Shown piece after piece: positions 26,968 to 40,460 of a stretch of 64,000 nucleotides of DNA. The position numbers and the translations under genes were made by a program. The notes below the pieces were generated by a model, which was given only the letters and a program-made list of their open reading frames with translations, was not told where the DNA came from and did not search any database. Source of the stretch: Lichenostomus cassidix (taxonomy: Eukaryota > Chordata > Aves > Passeriformes > Meliphagidae); NCBI GenBank assembly GCA_008360975.2, contig CM039184.1, positions 56,324,797 to 56,388,796 on the forward strand. The letters run 5' to 3'. Every line of letters starts with the position of its first letter. Positions within the stretch are counted from its first letter, which is position 1.

Positions 26968-28566
26968 GTAAGTAATCCTTTATTCATTTGACCTAATGTG
27001 AAGAGATGAGACTAGGTTTATTAAGAACTCCAGCAAATTTCACACCCAAGGCAATTAACTATAAATATTTTGGTTTGCTTGCAACTACGTCTGTTTACAA
27101 GTTCTTTCATCACTCCCTTGTTTCTCAGTGCTCTATTATTGCCACTGTTGCTATGTTTTCATTCTATTTTAGCACATAATTTTCTTTTTAATCCCACCTG
27201 GAGGTCTCTATGATTTGGGTCCAAAATCTCTTTCTATTGATATGAACTACACAAAAGTCTGTGAATTTTTATTATTGTAGGTACGAATATTATTTAAACT
27301 TTAAATTAAGTAAGCTGATGTTACCCTTGCATAGACAGAAGATAAGAAATTACCATGTATTTACTTAGAAACCTTTAGAATTTTAATCTAGATTTTCTTT
27401 TGTTCCACATTTCATGATTTTCTTTTGTTACTGAATGAAAACACACACAGTGAAACATTAAAACATTAAATATTCAACCAGGTAAAGTCAAAATATAGTA
27501 AGGTAAATTGTGGAGAAACAAAAACATACTTTTATTGACACTTTCAATTCTTCAGCATAGAAGCATTCCTACTAGCAGTGCCCTGATATACAAAATCAAT
27601 GGCAGGACTATGGTTTTATAAAGGGCAAGAACACAGACCCAAGGATGTTCCTGTATTTTGGCACTGAGTTTCTTAGACATCCATAGATAAAGATATATTC
27701 TTAGTAAGGAATTTTAAATAGCTTAAGCAGCCTGGACCTTTTTTCAAAGCGCTATTACAAGCTTGAAGAAAGCACTTTTGAAAATCTGCCCCACCATTTC
27801 TGTCCCAGGATTATCTGCTATTTTAGGGGATTGATTAACTGAATTCTTCAACAGTGTCCCATTAAGGGACAGTGAGGATGGCCATGAGCAACATTATATA
27901 TTTAGGAGGCTGCTTCAATTCAGAGTGGAAGCAGGTGAGACAGCAACCAGCAGGTATTAATTTTAGTAATGAGATTGATCTCATTTTAAAGAGGAGGCTG
28001 GTCTCACAGGTAAAGCTCCTGGCTAGGGTCAGAGAAGGACTAGACTTGCATTTTCCCTGTTTAATTCTGGGAAAATAACTTAGATCAGAAGGGTTCTCCA
28101 GACTGTGCTTATTGTCACATACTTGATGAGGTTTTTCTGCTGCAGTTTCTTACTCACAAAAAGAAGGTGATATATTCTTTATTCTTGATTTTTTTCCATT
28201 TAGTCTCTTGGGACTCCCAGCCAATAGACAGAAGGCTCAAAATGCACTGCAATCCCTCAGGAAGCTCTTTGGTGGGGCTCTGCTCACTTGTATGACCAGA
28301 CCTCTTAGGTCTATCTTTTGAATGGATGGGCAGGGATCAAAGGAAGATACTGGAAAGCAGTCTGTAGTCTGCTCCAATTTCATAATGCTTTACATTTTCC
28401 TATGCATATGGAACTCTAGCTTATTACATAAATTTAGACTGTGTAGGTTTTCCATAGCAGTGGCAATGGTTTTCAGGGAACCCTCCCTACATTCCACTAA
28501 GCACATAACAAAAAAAAAAGCCGAATGAAAAGCAAAGTGAAAATTCTTTTTTCCTTTGTTGTTTAG
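26968..28566 (+). other. LDB2: LDB2 intron (~1.6 kb)
   Basis: Donor GTAAGT at 26968. The acceptor is a long pyrimidine tract (ttcttttttcctttgttgttt) ending in AG at 28565-28566. The content is AT-rich unique sequence. The open frames at 27872-28078 and 28322-28528 have no recognisable similarity. I see nothing else in it. Confidence 0.93.
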
Positions 28567-28650
28567 GCACAAGACCCTCAGGTGCTGGAGCAGCTGTCCA
28601 AAAACATCACTCGAATGGGTCTGACAAACTTCACCCTCAACTACCTCAGG
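28567..28650 (+). CDS. LDB2: LDB2 coding exon (end of dimerization domain and start of LCCD)
   Basis: This 84-nt exon encodes 28 residues, beginning AQDPQVLEQLSKNITRMG and ending NFTLNYLR, in phase zero on both sides. It forms the junction between the dimerization domain and the LDB/Chip conserved domain (LCCD). The LCCD is the helical segment through which LDB proteins bind SSBP partners, which protect them from turnover. The donor is AGG|GTAAGC at 28651. The sequence carries Glu in VLEQLS where mammalian LDB2, as I recall it, has Asp. That is a conservative change. The length is a multiple of three, so skipping would remove 28 residues without a frameshift. Confidence 0.97.
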
Positions 28651-31600
28651 GTAAGCATACCATAGCTGCTGATTATTGTGAGCATTTTTTAAAAGTTACT
28701 GTTGGCTTTGAGTCAAAGTAATGAGAGCAGAGCCTGTGTCAGTCAGGTAAGAAATTGACCTAACCCTTAATGAGGGTGAAGGAAAAACAAAGACACTGTA
28801 GTGGAGATGTAGCTGGTAACAAAGGGCTATTAAAAAGGCTAAGAATTTTATCATTCACTCCAAGCTTTATGTGTGTAGCCCCTCTTTTTAACCATTTTTC
28901 TTCTCAGTTTTGAATAATGGCATTATTTTATTGTAAGCAAGAAGTTCCCAACATTTTTCCTCCCTGTTTCACTGAGCCTGAGAAAATGGCAGCTAATTCT
29001 TATTAAAAGCTGCCTGTCTTCTCCAGCTTTTCAACCTTGCCACCTCTCCCAGGCAGAGACAGGGCTGAGGGAAAGCTCAGCTCCAAACCTCTTTGCAGCA
29101 GTCCCTCAAAGCAGTCCTCACTTCATATGCCTCTGGGAGCCTGAGCTTCCTCCTTAGCCTTGAACTGAATCGAGTGTGGTTTTTCCGATTAAATAATGCA
29201 TTTGTTCCCATTGCTTTTTGACCCTTAAAGTGCATTCAAAGTTTAGATGTTTATTTTTATTTTTGCAAGTATTCCCTGGTGTGGGCTTACAATGCATACG
29301 CAGAAATACAGATTTGTAGAGTTCATATTTCAAGCTTAAAATGCAGATTTTTCCAATTTATAGATGTGCCATTAGTGGATAAAATGAGGCTAATTGCTCA
29401 ATGATACGCCAAGTTAATTTGACCAAGAATTTATTTGTTTTGATTGTGCAAGTATATATTCAGAGCATTTTTTTTAAGACAACATGGACACTAGGAAATA
29501 CAGTTATTTTCAGCCTAATGTAGAGCTGTACCTGAATCTGTAATTTAGCTGTACTTCATTCAGTTCTATGAATCTTGTAATACCTTCCCTATGGATGGAT
29601 GGAGTCCTGTCCCCAGAGTGCTTTGAACTCCAGGGGAGACAATGTGCAGAACAGAGATGCTGTATCCTTACAGTTTGTATATAGCCTGTAGTTGTACTTC
29701 CTCTCCCAATTGCATAAACCATTGCTGATTGTTGCCTACGAGGTGTTAATGTAAAAATTACTGTTAAAATTACAGCCTGAGTTGTGCAGGGCAGGTCTGC
29801 TCTATTGTAACTGAAACAAGAATATGGCATAAAACCTCGGAGGAATAATGCATTGCAGTAGGGTTTTTCCATGTGTAAATGTAAGATTAACATGTCTGTG
29901 TAATGCACATTGTATTCTCGTGGTTGGCTTGGTTTGTGATTTTGTACAGAGAGCAGCTCTTGTGCTTTGGCAGCCCTACAGCGACGCTGCCCTTGCTTTG
30001 TGGTGGGGCATCCTAGAGCATGTCCTTGAGAGAATCCCACTGGGGATTCCTCCTCAGTCATGGCAAGATTTGCATTACATCCTTGTGGCAAACTGGGCAG
30101 AAAGTGGCTGACTTAGGTTTGCTGCTTCTGTGGTTTCTTTGCAAGCTGTCCAGTGGCACAAGGCAGTGACCATTCTGGGTTGCTCAACCCCTGAGCACAA
30201 TGGGATGCAGCATTGCTGGAGCACAGCAGCCACGGAGCTCTGCAGCCTCGGCGAGGCTCCCAGGGCCAGGCGGAATTCACTGCATTCCCTCTGCCACTGA
30301 CCCCTTCTGGGTCCTCTGTGCCACAGTCTGTGATTGCTCAGTGCGACAGTGCAAATGACAAAGGCAGGGTTCCCGTCAGGAGGCAGCTGGCATCAGGCAC
30401 CCATGCTGCTCCCTCTGTCAGCATCAAAAAAAAAGGCAAGAAAAGAGGAGGGAGAGGGAGGAAAAAACTCAGAAAAAGAAAACTGGGATCAAGATAGGCA
30501 CTAGGGAAATGAGCAGTGAAGTGGAAGGGGATGAAAAGATGAAGTCTTACTTTTTTTCTTCTTCCAGACTGGTTTTGTTAGCTTAACAGACGACATTAGG
30601 TCTCTGGGTGCAAAGCTTCCTCTGGCTCCTGCTGTGGTGATTCCAAGAGGAAATCTTTTTTTTCTCAAGCCAATCTTTACATGTCTTTTTTTTCTTGTGG
30701 TGAGGGATTGATCATTCTGTGCGTTTTTTCAGATGTTTGGCTCATCATGGCAGCATGTATCACATGGTGTATTTCCATTTTGATTTGCTTTTTTTTCAGT
30801 TACTTTCCTCTGTTAATTTTAACATGAAAATCTTTTCTGAACTCATGCACTAAAAATCATGCACTAAAATAATGTGGTAAATGTACTTAGGTTTAAGGTG
30901 TTCTGTTTTGTTGGGTTTTAAGTCAGCATTTTATGGTATTTTATTCAGTCTTCCCAGTGTTTAGTAATTAGCACTGTTGCATGGTTTTGAATAAGGATCA
31001 GAAACTAAGCATAATTTTTTTTTTTCTGCTGCACACAGCAAAGGCTTGTGATACTCATAAGCAAAAACTTCACTGATGGGCGGAATTAATCATTTTTATT
31101 CTCCAACGTGCACACAGCAGCAAGCTGTGCTGCAGTTTCTTTAAAGGCAGAATTTAAACCTGGATTTCAGACGGTTGTGATATAAAGGCATAGCTTGTGG
31201 TTTTTGGGCTCTAGACATCACAGAATGCTAAATCATTGCTAGTTGGGATAATTGCAGTTGCTGGCAGGTAAACCACCATTCCTGAGTGCCACATGCTTGT
31301 AGAGCCACAGCTTTGGATGTGTGCCCTGGTTTGTCTTCATTCACTCCAAGTAAAGCTGTCCAGCATAGAAGAACATTGATTTTGTAAATCGTATTTAATA
31401 CAAATTTAAAATATATCGTCTTGGAACCTGTAAATGAAATGTTTTGTCCTGTGTCAATTGCCAAATGCTCTTTCTCTCTGTTTTCTCTGGCTCTGTACAA
31501 AACCATAGGCTTCCTTTCTTTCTAGTTACGAGTTTGTTTTGTTCCAGCATAATTGATTGCCTCATCAATGGGGTCAGCATACTTTGCTGTAGCTGCTGAC

Positions 31601-33064
31601 TAGGAGTTGAATAGGCTGTCTCTGAAATAATGAGCAAAACCTTGTAGGTTTTAAATTAATATCAAGCTTTTTAAAATGTAATTTCTTATCAAGTCATCAA
31701 GTAGTAGATATTACAAACTATCAGATAATAAGGCCAAGACCTAGTCTCAGTCAGTATGAGTCCAGGAGCAAACAGGAATCCTGTACAGAGTTTGAAGGTG
31801 AAGTTAACATTGAGAATTTTCCACCAAGCTACAATAGTTTAGTCCCAATGTTACCTTTTTTTCCTATGTAATTTTTTTAGTTGGTGAGCTATTTTATGTA
31901 TATCTTCAATGCATAATGGATTTGAATATACTCTAAAAACAATAGCTCTATACTAGCAGCACTGTTCAAAATTGGGTGCTCAGGTATTTCTTGCTGCCAT
32001 CTATAAAATGATTAATTCTCTTAAAATTTCTGCCATTATTAAAAAGTCTGCCCCTACTGTCAATTAGGCAGGACTACCTGGCCTGAGCCTCAAAGTACAG
32101 TTGTATCTTGCTTAGCTGATTTTCAAAATTTATCTCTGCTTTCTTACACTGGCTGGGCTGGAGTGATTTCTTAGAGCTCTCCCCCAGATGTATCTGTTAT
32201 GTCCTCCCCACACTGTGGTCTGCTCTGGTAGCCACTTTGTTGATGTTAATGGAGCTAAATCTGCATCTGCCCCTTGCAAAGTCAGTCAGTGTGGCAGAGC
32301 ACTCCTGCTCTGCGTCAGGAGAGGTATCTAGGCAGGGAATGCATGCTCCCATTTTCCCTTACATCCTGTATTACTCTATTAACCAGGGCTTGCTTATCTG
32401 AGCCACAAATTATCCAATTTGTTTGTTTTCTATATAAGACAATAACAAGGTGTTACTATTGCTACACAGAGGACAATATTTTCTGAGTCCTCACTTTCAC
32501 TAATTTAGTTCCTTGCTAGACACTTCTGGATTTCTTCTGCTAGGAGGATAATTTGAATTATTTAATGGGACACAATTTTCTAAAGGCACTACTTACATTG
32601 TAATCAAAAGCCATTTGTATGTATACCCATTGTGTACACAAAATTTTCTTTTGCACATGCTAAATAGACACACATGCAACTGTGTCCTTTAATGTGCAGG
32701 GAAATTTGATTTTCTAAATACAGTTTCAAGCATGGGAAGTATATGAGCTCAGATAATTTTGGTGCTATTTTGCTCCCAGTCGGTAACAGTTTGTGGCAGC
32801 TATCTGGTCAATATTTTACAACGTTGGTATACTTTCAGCGAAGAAGGAAAAAGTGCAAAGTCAGGTGCTTGGGGGAAAAGAAATGCTACATTTTTAGTCA
32901 CACGTTTCCCTTTGTGAATTACGTTATGTCATGTTCATCAAACTGCCTCGCCAGGCATTGTTTCCCAGACTCCCCACTGCATGCAGTGCATGGGATGACA
33001 ACCTCTCCCTCTAAAAAGTGCTCCAGTGCTGCTCATTTCCTTTAGGGTCTTCCCCATCATCATT

Positions 33065-33228
33065 CTGCTGCCCATGGAAGTGGTGGAGTCACAATTCCTG
33101 GAGGTATTTAAAAGACCTGTGGAGATGGCACTTTGGGACATGGTTTAGTGGTGGCCTTGCAGTGCCGAGTTGGTGGTTGGACTCGATGTTCTCAGAGGTG
33201 TTTCCCAACCTAAATGACTCTATGATTT
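33065..33228 (+). mobile_element. CR1-type LINE 3' end (heavily 5'-truncated)
   Basis: The segment follows the 3' UTR of a CR1 retrotransposon: GGAAGTGGTGGAGTCAC, a CCTGGAGGTATTTAAAAGAC block, GGACATGGTTTAGTGG, GTTGGTGGTTGGACTCGATG, CAGAGGTGTTTCCCAACC and finally AATGACTCTATGATTTCA. The last matches the CR1 tail with its short ATTCTATG-like terminal repeat. It is about 160 bp and in the same orientation as LDB2. This is the usual severe 5' truncation of CR1 copies. The subfamily appears different from that of the copy at 12570, because the 3' UTR wording differs. It carries no coding capacity. Confidence 0.88.
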
Positions 33229-36200
33229 CATCTCAGCTCCACACCTGAATGGCTGCATGGCTTCTACCAGATAAGGAGGCATTGTCATTCCCAGGGTGCC
33301 TGGGTGGCATTAAGGCACATGGATGGGCACTGGGCAGTCTGAGGGGCAGCTGAGGGCAGATGGCCATTCTGAAAAAGCAAGAGCCTGATTTTGCAGAGCA
33401 CTTGGGATTTCATCTTGCCCCATGTAATAACAACAAAACTATTGCTATTGGATGCAGTCTTTTGTATATGGTTTGCTCTATATTTGAAAAAGTAGAAGGT
33501 GTTTGTGGAAACACGCTAGAGAAAATTCTTTTTCTGTGACTGAGTATCACAGTAAAGCTTGGGAACAGGAACAGTTTGTTAAAGCAGCATTGGGCTGCTC
33601 TAAAGACTATCCTTTCTTGTTCTGCAGTCCCCTGCTTCTGCCCTGTTTCCATGCTGTCAGTAGCTACAAGTGAAGCCCTGCACAGAGAACTTCATTAGCT
33701 TTGTGCTATGCACTGAATGGGGGCGCCAGGGAAACGGGATGTGTTCAGATGCTGGATTCTACTGGATGTGAATGTGAAGTTCTGTTAAGGGCTCTCAAGC
33801 ACTCCAAAGAGGAGGTTTGGATTATTTAATCATTTTGGTGACTTTCATATGAAAGCTGTCAAAATTTTAAAGAATCCTCTATACTGTGGACTCCAAAAGC
33901 AGACACAATATTTTGTAGTCTTAGTTCCTGTAAGTGATGGAATTTTTCAACCTAAGCCAATCCAGCTTGGGGTAGCTCTCCACAGGAAAATATAGTCAAA
34001 ACTAGAGCGTTCTCACAGAAGGATTCAGATTACTGTAGCTGGCTATTCATAATCTATCTGTGCCAACTGTAATTAGCTGATTCTGCCAAGGTTTTTCTGG
34101 TAATGTAATTTTTGAGCATTTATTTTAGTAATGATCGCAGTGGTTTCTGTTCCTCTCTTTTATGCATCTAATGCTTAAGGGACAGTGTTATATGCTACTT
34201 TCAGAAAAATAAATGGGAAGAAATGTATTCATTGCAAAAGCTCATTCAGTCAAATGTTAGCTTTTCACTTTTTTAATAAAGAAAGAACATCACAGAATAG
34301 TTATATCAGGGGTTAATTCATCATAAGCATGAAATATCTGAGAGAATGGGAATGGGAGAGTTGCAGAAGATGGGATAGGTAGAGAATTAAGCACCAACTT
34401 AACATTTTCTAAAGCAAAGATGGAATCTGAACCAATGTCTGGATAGGGCATGCATTGGAAAGATAACTTTCATATTGTTAGAAATAATAATGGTGTGCTT
34501 TTCATCCCTTGGTTTCTAAGTATTTTGCTAAAACAAATGGGAGAATTGCAGCACATGAGAAACAAAAAAAGATGGAGCAAACCCAATAGCATTTAAAAAA
34601 AAATCAGATGGCAATTTTAAACCAGGCTGGAGAGTACAGTGAGCTGGTACAGTAGTGTCCTCTTCTGCTTCTAATGACTCAGAAACAGATCTTCATGTCT
34701 GTCAATATCAGAAATTTCAGAAGTCAGTGAAAAGCAGGGAATGGGAACAGAGAATGAGAGACAACAGAGATCGGAGTACAAAATGGGATTTGAACAGAAA
34801 TGACAGATTTTGGCAGTATTTTGGAGATGGCAATGGCCAGTTTTCACTCAGAGAGCACTAAGAGGCTTGTGAGTATCAGCTAAGGAGAAAGATGTGTGTA
34901 TATGAACACAAGCCAGTTACTGTGCTCACTGGACATACAGACCATATGACCTTTGAAATAAAATTAAGGTTTGGACTAATGAGAATGGAAGGATGATAAT
35001 CAGTGATGTGAGTCCTTGAAGCATCCATGAGTAAGAAATCAGAATGAAGTTAGGTTGGAGCAGTTTAAAATTAAAAATGTCAGAAGGGTAAAAGGGAGAA
35101 AAAGAGAGACAAAGACAAAGCACTAGTCATATAAAAACAAGCTACAAGATTTGAACTAATAATGTTATTTCAGAAAAGAAAAAAGATGAAGAAAAAAAGG
35201 TCCAAGAACACAGCCACAGGCTCTCTTTTTAGAAGACCAATTTAAAGCTTGGACTAGTATGCATTATAGTCATAAATAATAATAACTATTAATTAAGTTT
35301 AGGAATGAGACCTGCAGAGGTACAATTTGTATGAAGACCTGAAAATGCCCAAACCAGCTTCTTGTTCAAAGCAATGAAAACAGCAAAAATTTTAATTAGT
35401 TGTTTAATATTGAATATCCATCAGTGTTTGGTATGAATTGTTATGCAGGGAGGAGTGAGTGCTCCAAAGAGGTCAAGAAATAGGCTTTAATGCAAAGCTG
35501 GTGGTTCAAATCTTTGTTCTTGGAAGGAGTTATTTTAGAACTTGAAATATTTATAGTGGAAAGCTTACGACCACCCTAAGGTCTGCTCTTCATCTGGAAA
35601 GAGAATCCTGTATCCTACCCACTCATGTTTTTAATCTTCATAAAGCTAATTTTATGAGTCTGTTTACTGTGATATCACAAGCAACTAGCTCATACAACCT
35701 TGTAAAGTAATTTTCTATAATGGTTAACTTCACTGGTTAGCCTGCTTATCCCCTTCCCTTCCCCTGTCACTTTTTCTGTAGGTAAAGCAGCATTACTGTT
35801 TACCCATCTCTGCTGGAGAGATCTTCTTTGATGCATCTCAAGATAAAATTTGACTTTTCAATGGAAGATTTTCTTTGGGTTGTTGCTTTTGATCCTACTT
35901 CTAGGATGTTTCTGAAAAGCCTTTATCCTTCTTGTGTGATCCTCGTGTTTCATGAGACCTTATGCACTTTGTCACTTTGGTCTGTCCATATACTTCCATT
36001 TTTCAATCTGTACTCTCACCATTTTATATTCACAACAGAACTCCTAAATAACAAAATCTGACTCTAAGCAGTAAAATAGTTCAGAGATTATTAATCTGTC
36101 TTAGGGACTGCACACCCAAAGCTAAATTTGTCTTGTAGTCACCTCCCTTGTACTGGTGCAGGCACAGTTGGAGCCAGGTCAGCTGACTGATCTGGTGACA

Positions 36201-37451
36201 GAACTAATCTAATCCTTTTCACCTAAATTATGAGCATCCCTAATAGCTCCCCAACTGCCACTTGTGCTGGGCAGAGAAGAGAGCAGCAGTGTGGATTCAT
36301 ATTAGCTGGCACCTGTGCAAGGTGGACCCCACCTCCAAATTTGCCAACACTAATAGAAGAAGACAAGAGCTGGGGAATCCAACAGATTAAGTGGGGTTCC
36401 ATAAAGCTGTAAATATCTCTGTCATTCTTCTGGATCTGGAACATTATATTGATTGTGTCTGACCTATTATTGTTTCACACTGCTCTAAATCTGTTCATTT
36501 CATTGGAGTGACTACTGACTTTCAGCAGTAGAATTTAGACAATTGCTCAGAACAGATTACCATAATTTAAAAACTTGAAAGCAAAAGAAGCATACTGAGA
36601 CAAGGATGATTTTTTGCAGTATTTCTGAGGGGATAAGAAAATTCTATCTGTATACACTTCTGTATTGATACAAATGGATCACCCATTTCTGTAGGTATCC
36701 TAAGAACCATACTGTTCACTAACTTTGCAATTAATTGTCATTATTCTCCTACCAGAAAACTGCAGTAAACTTTTTCCCTTCTGTTTGCACACATATATGA
36801 ATATTGGTGTCAATTATTAGTGTGCAGATCTGTGCATTCCTTTTGATTTCTAAGCATACCTTCTGTTGAAATTAAAAGGAATATCGACAGGTGTATCAAA
36901 TCCATAAGTGGAAGCCCATGATTTTGTGTTTACCCTGTTTCAGGTAGGATGTAATAGGATGTAATGTGGAGAATTTATTGGCAGCACCAATGAGCAAAGG
37001 TGCTGAACCAGACCTGTACTGATGCCCACATAAGGCTTGTGAGCAGAGACAATGAGAACTGACACAAGAATTGTGTCATTTCTAGTGCTGTGTTCTGCTA
37101 GAAAACTGTGCTGTGTTAAATATTCCTCCCTGCTCTGAATTGCTTCCTTAATCCTGTGCCTTGTTACCTTTTTTACTTGGTGTTGGTTCCTCACAATTAC
37201 TCACAATAAGGCAGTTTGTTAATCAAAGATCCAGTTCAACATCCATTAGAGTCAATGGGTACATCTCCTTTGATCCAAATGTCATCTCATAGTTTTTCAT
37301 TTGTTCTGAGGTATTTTATACACATAAAATCCAATTTATTGAAATTAATTTCTCTATTCCTTTAGGCGGTTTTAGCCATGAAAATGTCATGCTTCATGAA
37401 CAGCAACAACAAATAGTTATTTTTATTGCTTTTTTGTTTTTCTTTTCTTTT

Positions 37452-37509
37452 GGAGTTCTGTGACAAAAGAAAATTAGCTTGGAGTTTTGTGACAGAAGAA
37501 AATTAGCTT
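37452..37509 (+). repeat. 29-bp tandem duplication, two copies, two mismatches
   Basis: Copy 1 is 37452-37480 and copy 2 is 37481-37509. Both run GGAGTTyTGTGACArAAGA then AAATTAGCTT, differing at one C/T and one A/G. This is a simple local duplication within the intron. Confidence 0.9.
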
Positions 37510-39136
37510 GATTAACCACAGATTATAGTTCTTAGGTGAGCCCAAAGGAACAAATATCAACTTGGGGATCTGATTTGAAGAAAGAGTTTAAGCATAGAAA
37601 AGAATGGAGGAATACAAACAAATAGATTTTTCATAGCAAGACAGAGAATTTTCTCATTTTATTAATCATTCAGGCAAAACTTAGAGCTGATTTAATTAAA
37701 GAACTGTGCACCATTTCTACCAAGATAAGATGGTTTTACATAAAGTAAGTATGAATCACATGAAAAAAACCAACTCCACAGCTGTATTCCCTAGCTAAGA
37801 TTTCATAGCATTTTACTTATAAAGCAGGATTGGACTCAGTCATGCTGGATCAAAGTCTTCAAAGAAAACACAACCACTGTCTAAACAAAATGGTGTTAGT
37901 GATTAGGCAGAGATCACAGTACTCTGGAGGAGAACTTGTCTCTTTCTGGTGCTTTGCTAGTCCAACTTTTCAGTATTACTGCTGAACCACAACGGAATGT
38001 AGGTGCCATGTCTACAAGAAGGCAGAGGTTTCTTTCTAGAGACTTTCCAGTCCAAGTAATGAAATTTAAAATGGAATAATCTTTTAATAGTGATATGCAA
38101 AGGAAGGAAGTAAATTTCCATCTTCTAAACATCGCACCAGACCTTTTCACTGATTAGCTTTTGACAAGATATATTAGAGTTATGGTGTCATTTGACATAT
38201 TATAATCTATTTAATAACAAGTCTGTATTTTATAACTCTCCCAACATCATGGTGGTATTCTAGTGTATCCTTGGATCCTTACTGATTTTCTTTAGCAGAG
38301 TGTTTGATGAAATGCTCAGCCATACAAAGGAGAGTATATCATATATTCTATTGCTAAGTACCCTTGAACAATGTAATTTTAAAAATTAATTCATTTTACT
38401 AAAATAATTGCAGCAAGAAACAGAACATGAAATACAGCTTGCTTGCTATGATAGTTAACAGTGTAAGGAGAACGACAAATGAGTCAGAACAAACTGTATA
38501 TTCTTGAAGTCTTTCAATGTTATCACCAAATATCATATTCATGATACTTTTTGTTTCTTTTGGGCACCTCCTTGGTGTCTGATTGTATTATGAAGACCAT
38601 CTGGTATCTTATTTCTCAGTTTCTTTGAATTCTTTCTAGTTCAGTATAAGGATAGGTTGATTCCTATAGTATTTTATTTTAATATTTAGATTCCTACTGT
38701 GGGCCACTTTACTACCTAAGTAAGCTTTCTGTTGCTATAATAAATGATAGGGAAAACTTCTGCTTTTAATCACACAAGTATACAAATTGGAGTAACATCT
38801 TGGGAAGCAGTGACCTTTCTCCAGAGGGACATAAGTGGGTGCAAAGCTTCTCCTGTGGTCATTACATATATCATTACCTGAAGTACAAGGTATGAACATG
38901 GTCAGATTAATCACAGCAGCAAAGGACATGTGGACACTGTCATGGTCTGACCTCCAAGGCTTGCTCTGAAGCCTCTGCTAATCTCAGCTTCTGCTGAGGC
39001 CACAGGGAGATGCCAAACAGTTCTCAGAGCTCTTCTGAGAACAAACCCTGTTTAAAGGAAAAAGGCTGCCTTCCTTATAGACCAAAAAAAAACCACCAGA
39101 GAGGGTTCAAGAACTTTTTCTTTTTCACTGACTACT

Positions 39137-39268
39137 AGAAATACATGAAGCAAGAAGAGAAGAAGCAGAAAAAAATCTACCCCCATAAAACAAAGCACTG
39201 TCAGAAATACATGAAGGAAGAGGAAAAGCAGCAGAAACAAAATCCACCTGCATAAACCAAAGCACTGT
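39137..39268 (+). repeat. imperfect tandem duplication, ~66-bp unit, two copies
   Basis: Both copies begin AGAAATACATGAAG, pass through an A/G-rich middle and end with a CATAAAaCAAAGCACTGT-like block. Copy 1 is 39137-39202 and copy 2 starts at 39203. About ten differences separate them, so it is older than the 166-bp duplication at 55716. The pyrimidine-rich minus strand gives a Leu/Phe-rich open frame that is compositional. Confidence 0.85.
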
Positions 39269-40442
39269 AGGCCCCCAGAAGACTGAGAAGGTTGCTGTCT
39301 ATGAAGGTGCTTTTCTGCTTACACAGTCCTCCCAGATTTCTTGCATAAATTCTGCTGAAGACCACTTCCTTAAAAAGCAAAGGAAACCAGAGAAATCATT
39401 GGAAACATCAAAATATAAAACATACTTTTTAAATGCTGATTGGTTTGGAATGGTCTTTTAGGCTTTTTTCTCACCTTTTCCTTTAAGTGAAATTAAAGAG
39501 GGAAGCAACTTTTTTGATACTGCTATGAAGGCTGTTACTGCTCCTTGATAATGCCTTTGTGTAAGTAGAAGTTGTGGCTGCTTAGTACTTCTCAATGTAT
39601 CATACCAGCTTTTACCCCTAATTTATATTCTCAAGCGAACCTAAAGGGAGCTTACAATTTTAACTTCCAGTGTTTGATTTCATTGTTCAAAGTTTTCTTC
39701 TTTTTTTTTCCTTAGTTTCTTTCCGAACAAAAATTAGATTAGAAAGAACTTCAAAGGATATCAGCAGCAAGAAGGTTGTTGATTTCAGTGGAATTATACC
39801 AAGTTATAAAAAAAAATCAGGTCAAAACAGGGAAAAAACTTAAAGAAGTATATGCATTTAATATTCTTCAAGCTTGCTTTGACAATGCTTTTAAAAGCTT
39901 GTTTTTAAACACTTTTTATGTTTACATTTTGCTCACGCTCATTTCTTTTAGGTACCTAAACATATGCTTTTCCAAACAATTAATACATTTCATCTTTGCT
40001 CAGCTTCCTACTAGTAAGGCTGGAATCAAGTTCTTGAAACAGTGTCTGAGGTTAGTTATAGATGCAGTTCAAGAAGCTATTCATCTATGTGTGCAATCAT
40101 GGAAGGTGATGTATATAAAAGTGGAAACAACTGTTTGTCATTGCAATCTAAATTAAAGATGGTCTGTGCCTTAGAAATAATGCAATAGGGGCAGATCCCA
40201 TTAGCCGTCTTATTCCTATCTGCAGGAGCTGTTTGAGTCATCCCTTTAATGACACTCAACTTTCTGTGTTTTAATAAATAAGGCTGTATGAATCTAGAAT
40301 ATCATAGGAATTGTGACTGTGCAGAAAACACCTTTGGTGATGAGCAATTCAACTTCCCACTCAGGAGCTCTCAAAAAACTTAAAACACTGAAAGGGTTAA
40401 TCTGTGGTGACTTTTTTGGTTTTTTGCTTATCATATAGATAT

Positions 40443-40460
40443 TTTTATATTAATATAAAA
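40443..40460. repeat. perfect 18-bp AT palindrome
   Basis: TTTTATATTAATATAAAA equals its own reverse complement. It consists only of A and T and is probably incidental in AT-rich intron. Confidence 0.85.

Noticed and set aside
39776..40156. 126-codon open frame on the + strand
   Set aside because: Composition is typical of AT-rich intron (Leu, Phe, Ile, Lys, Asn), with no domain and no splice or start context. Likely chance.
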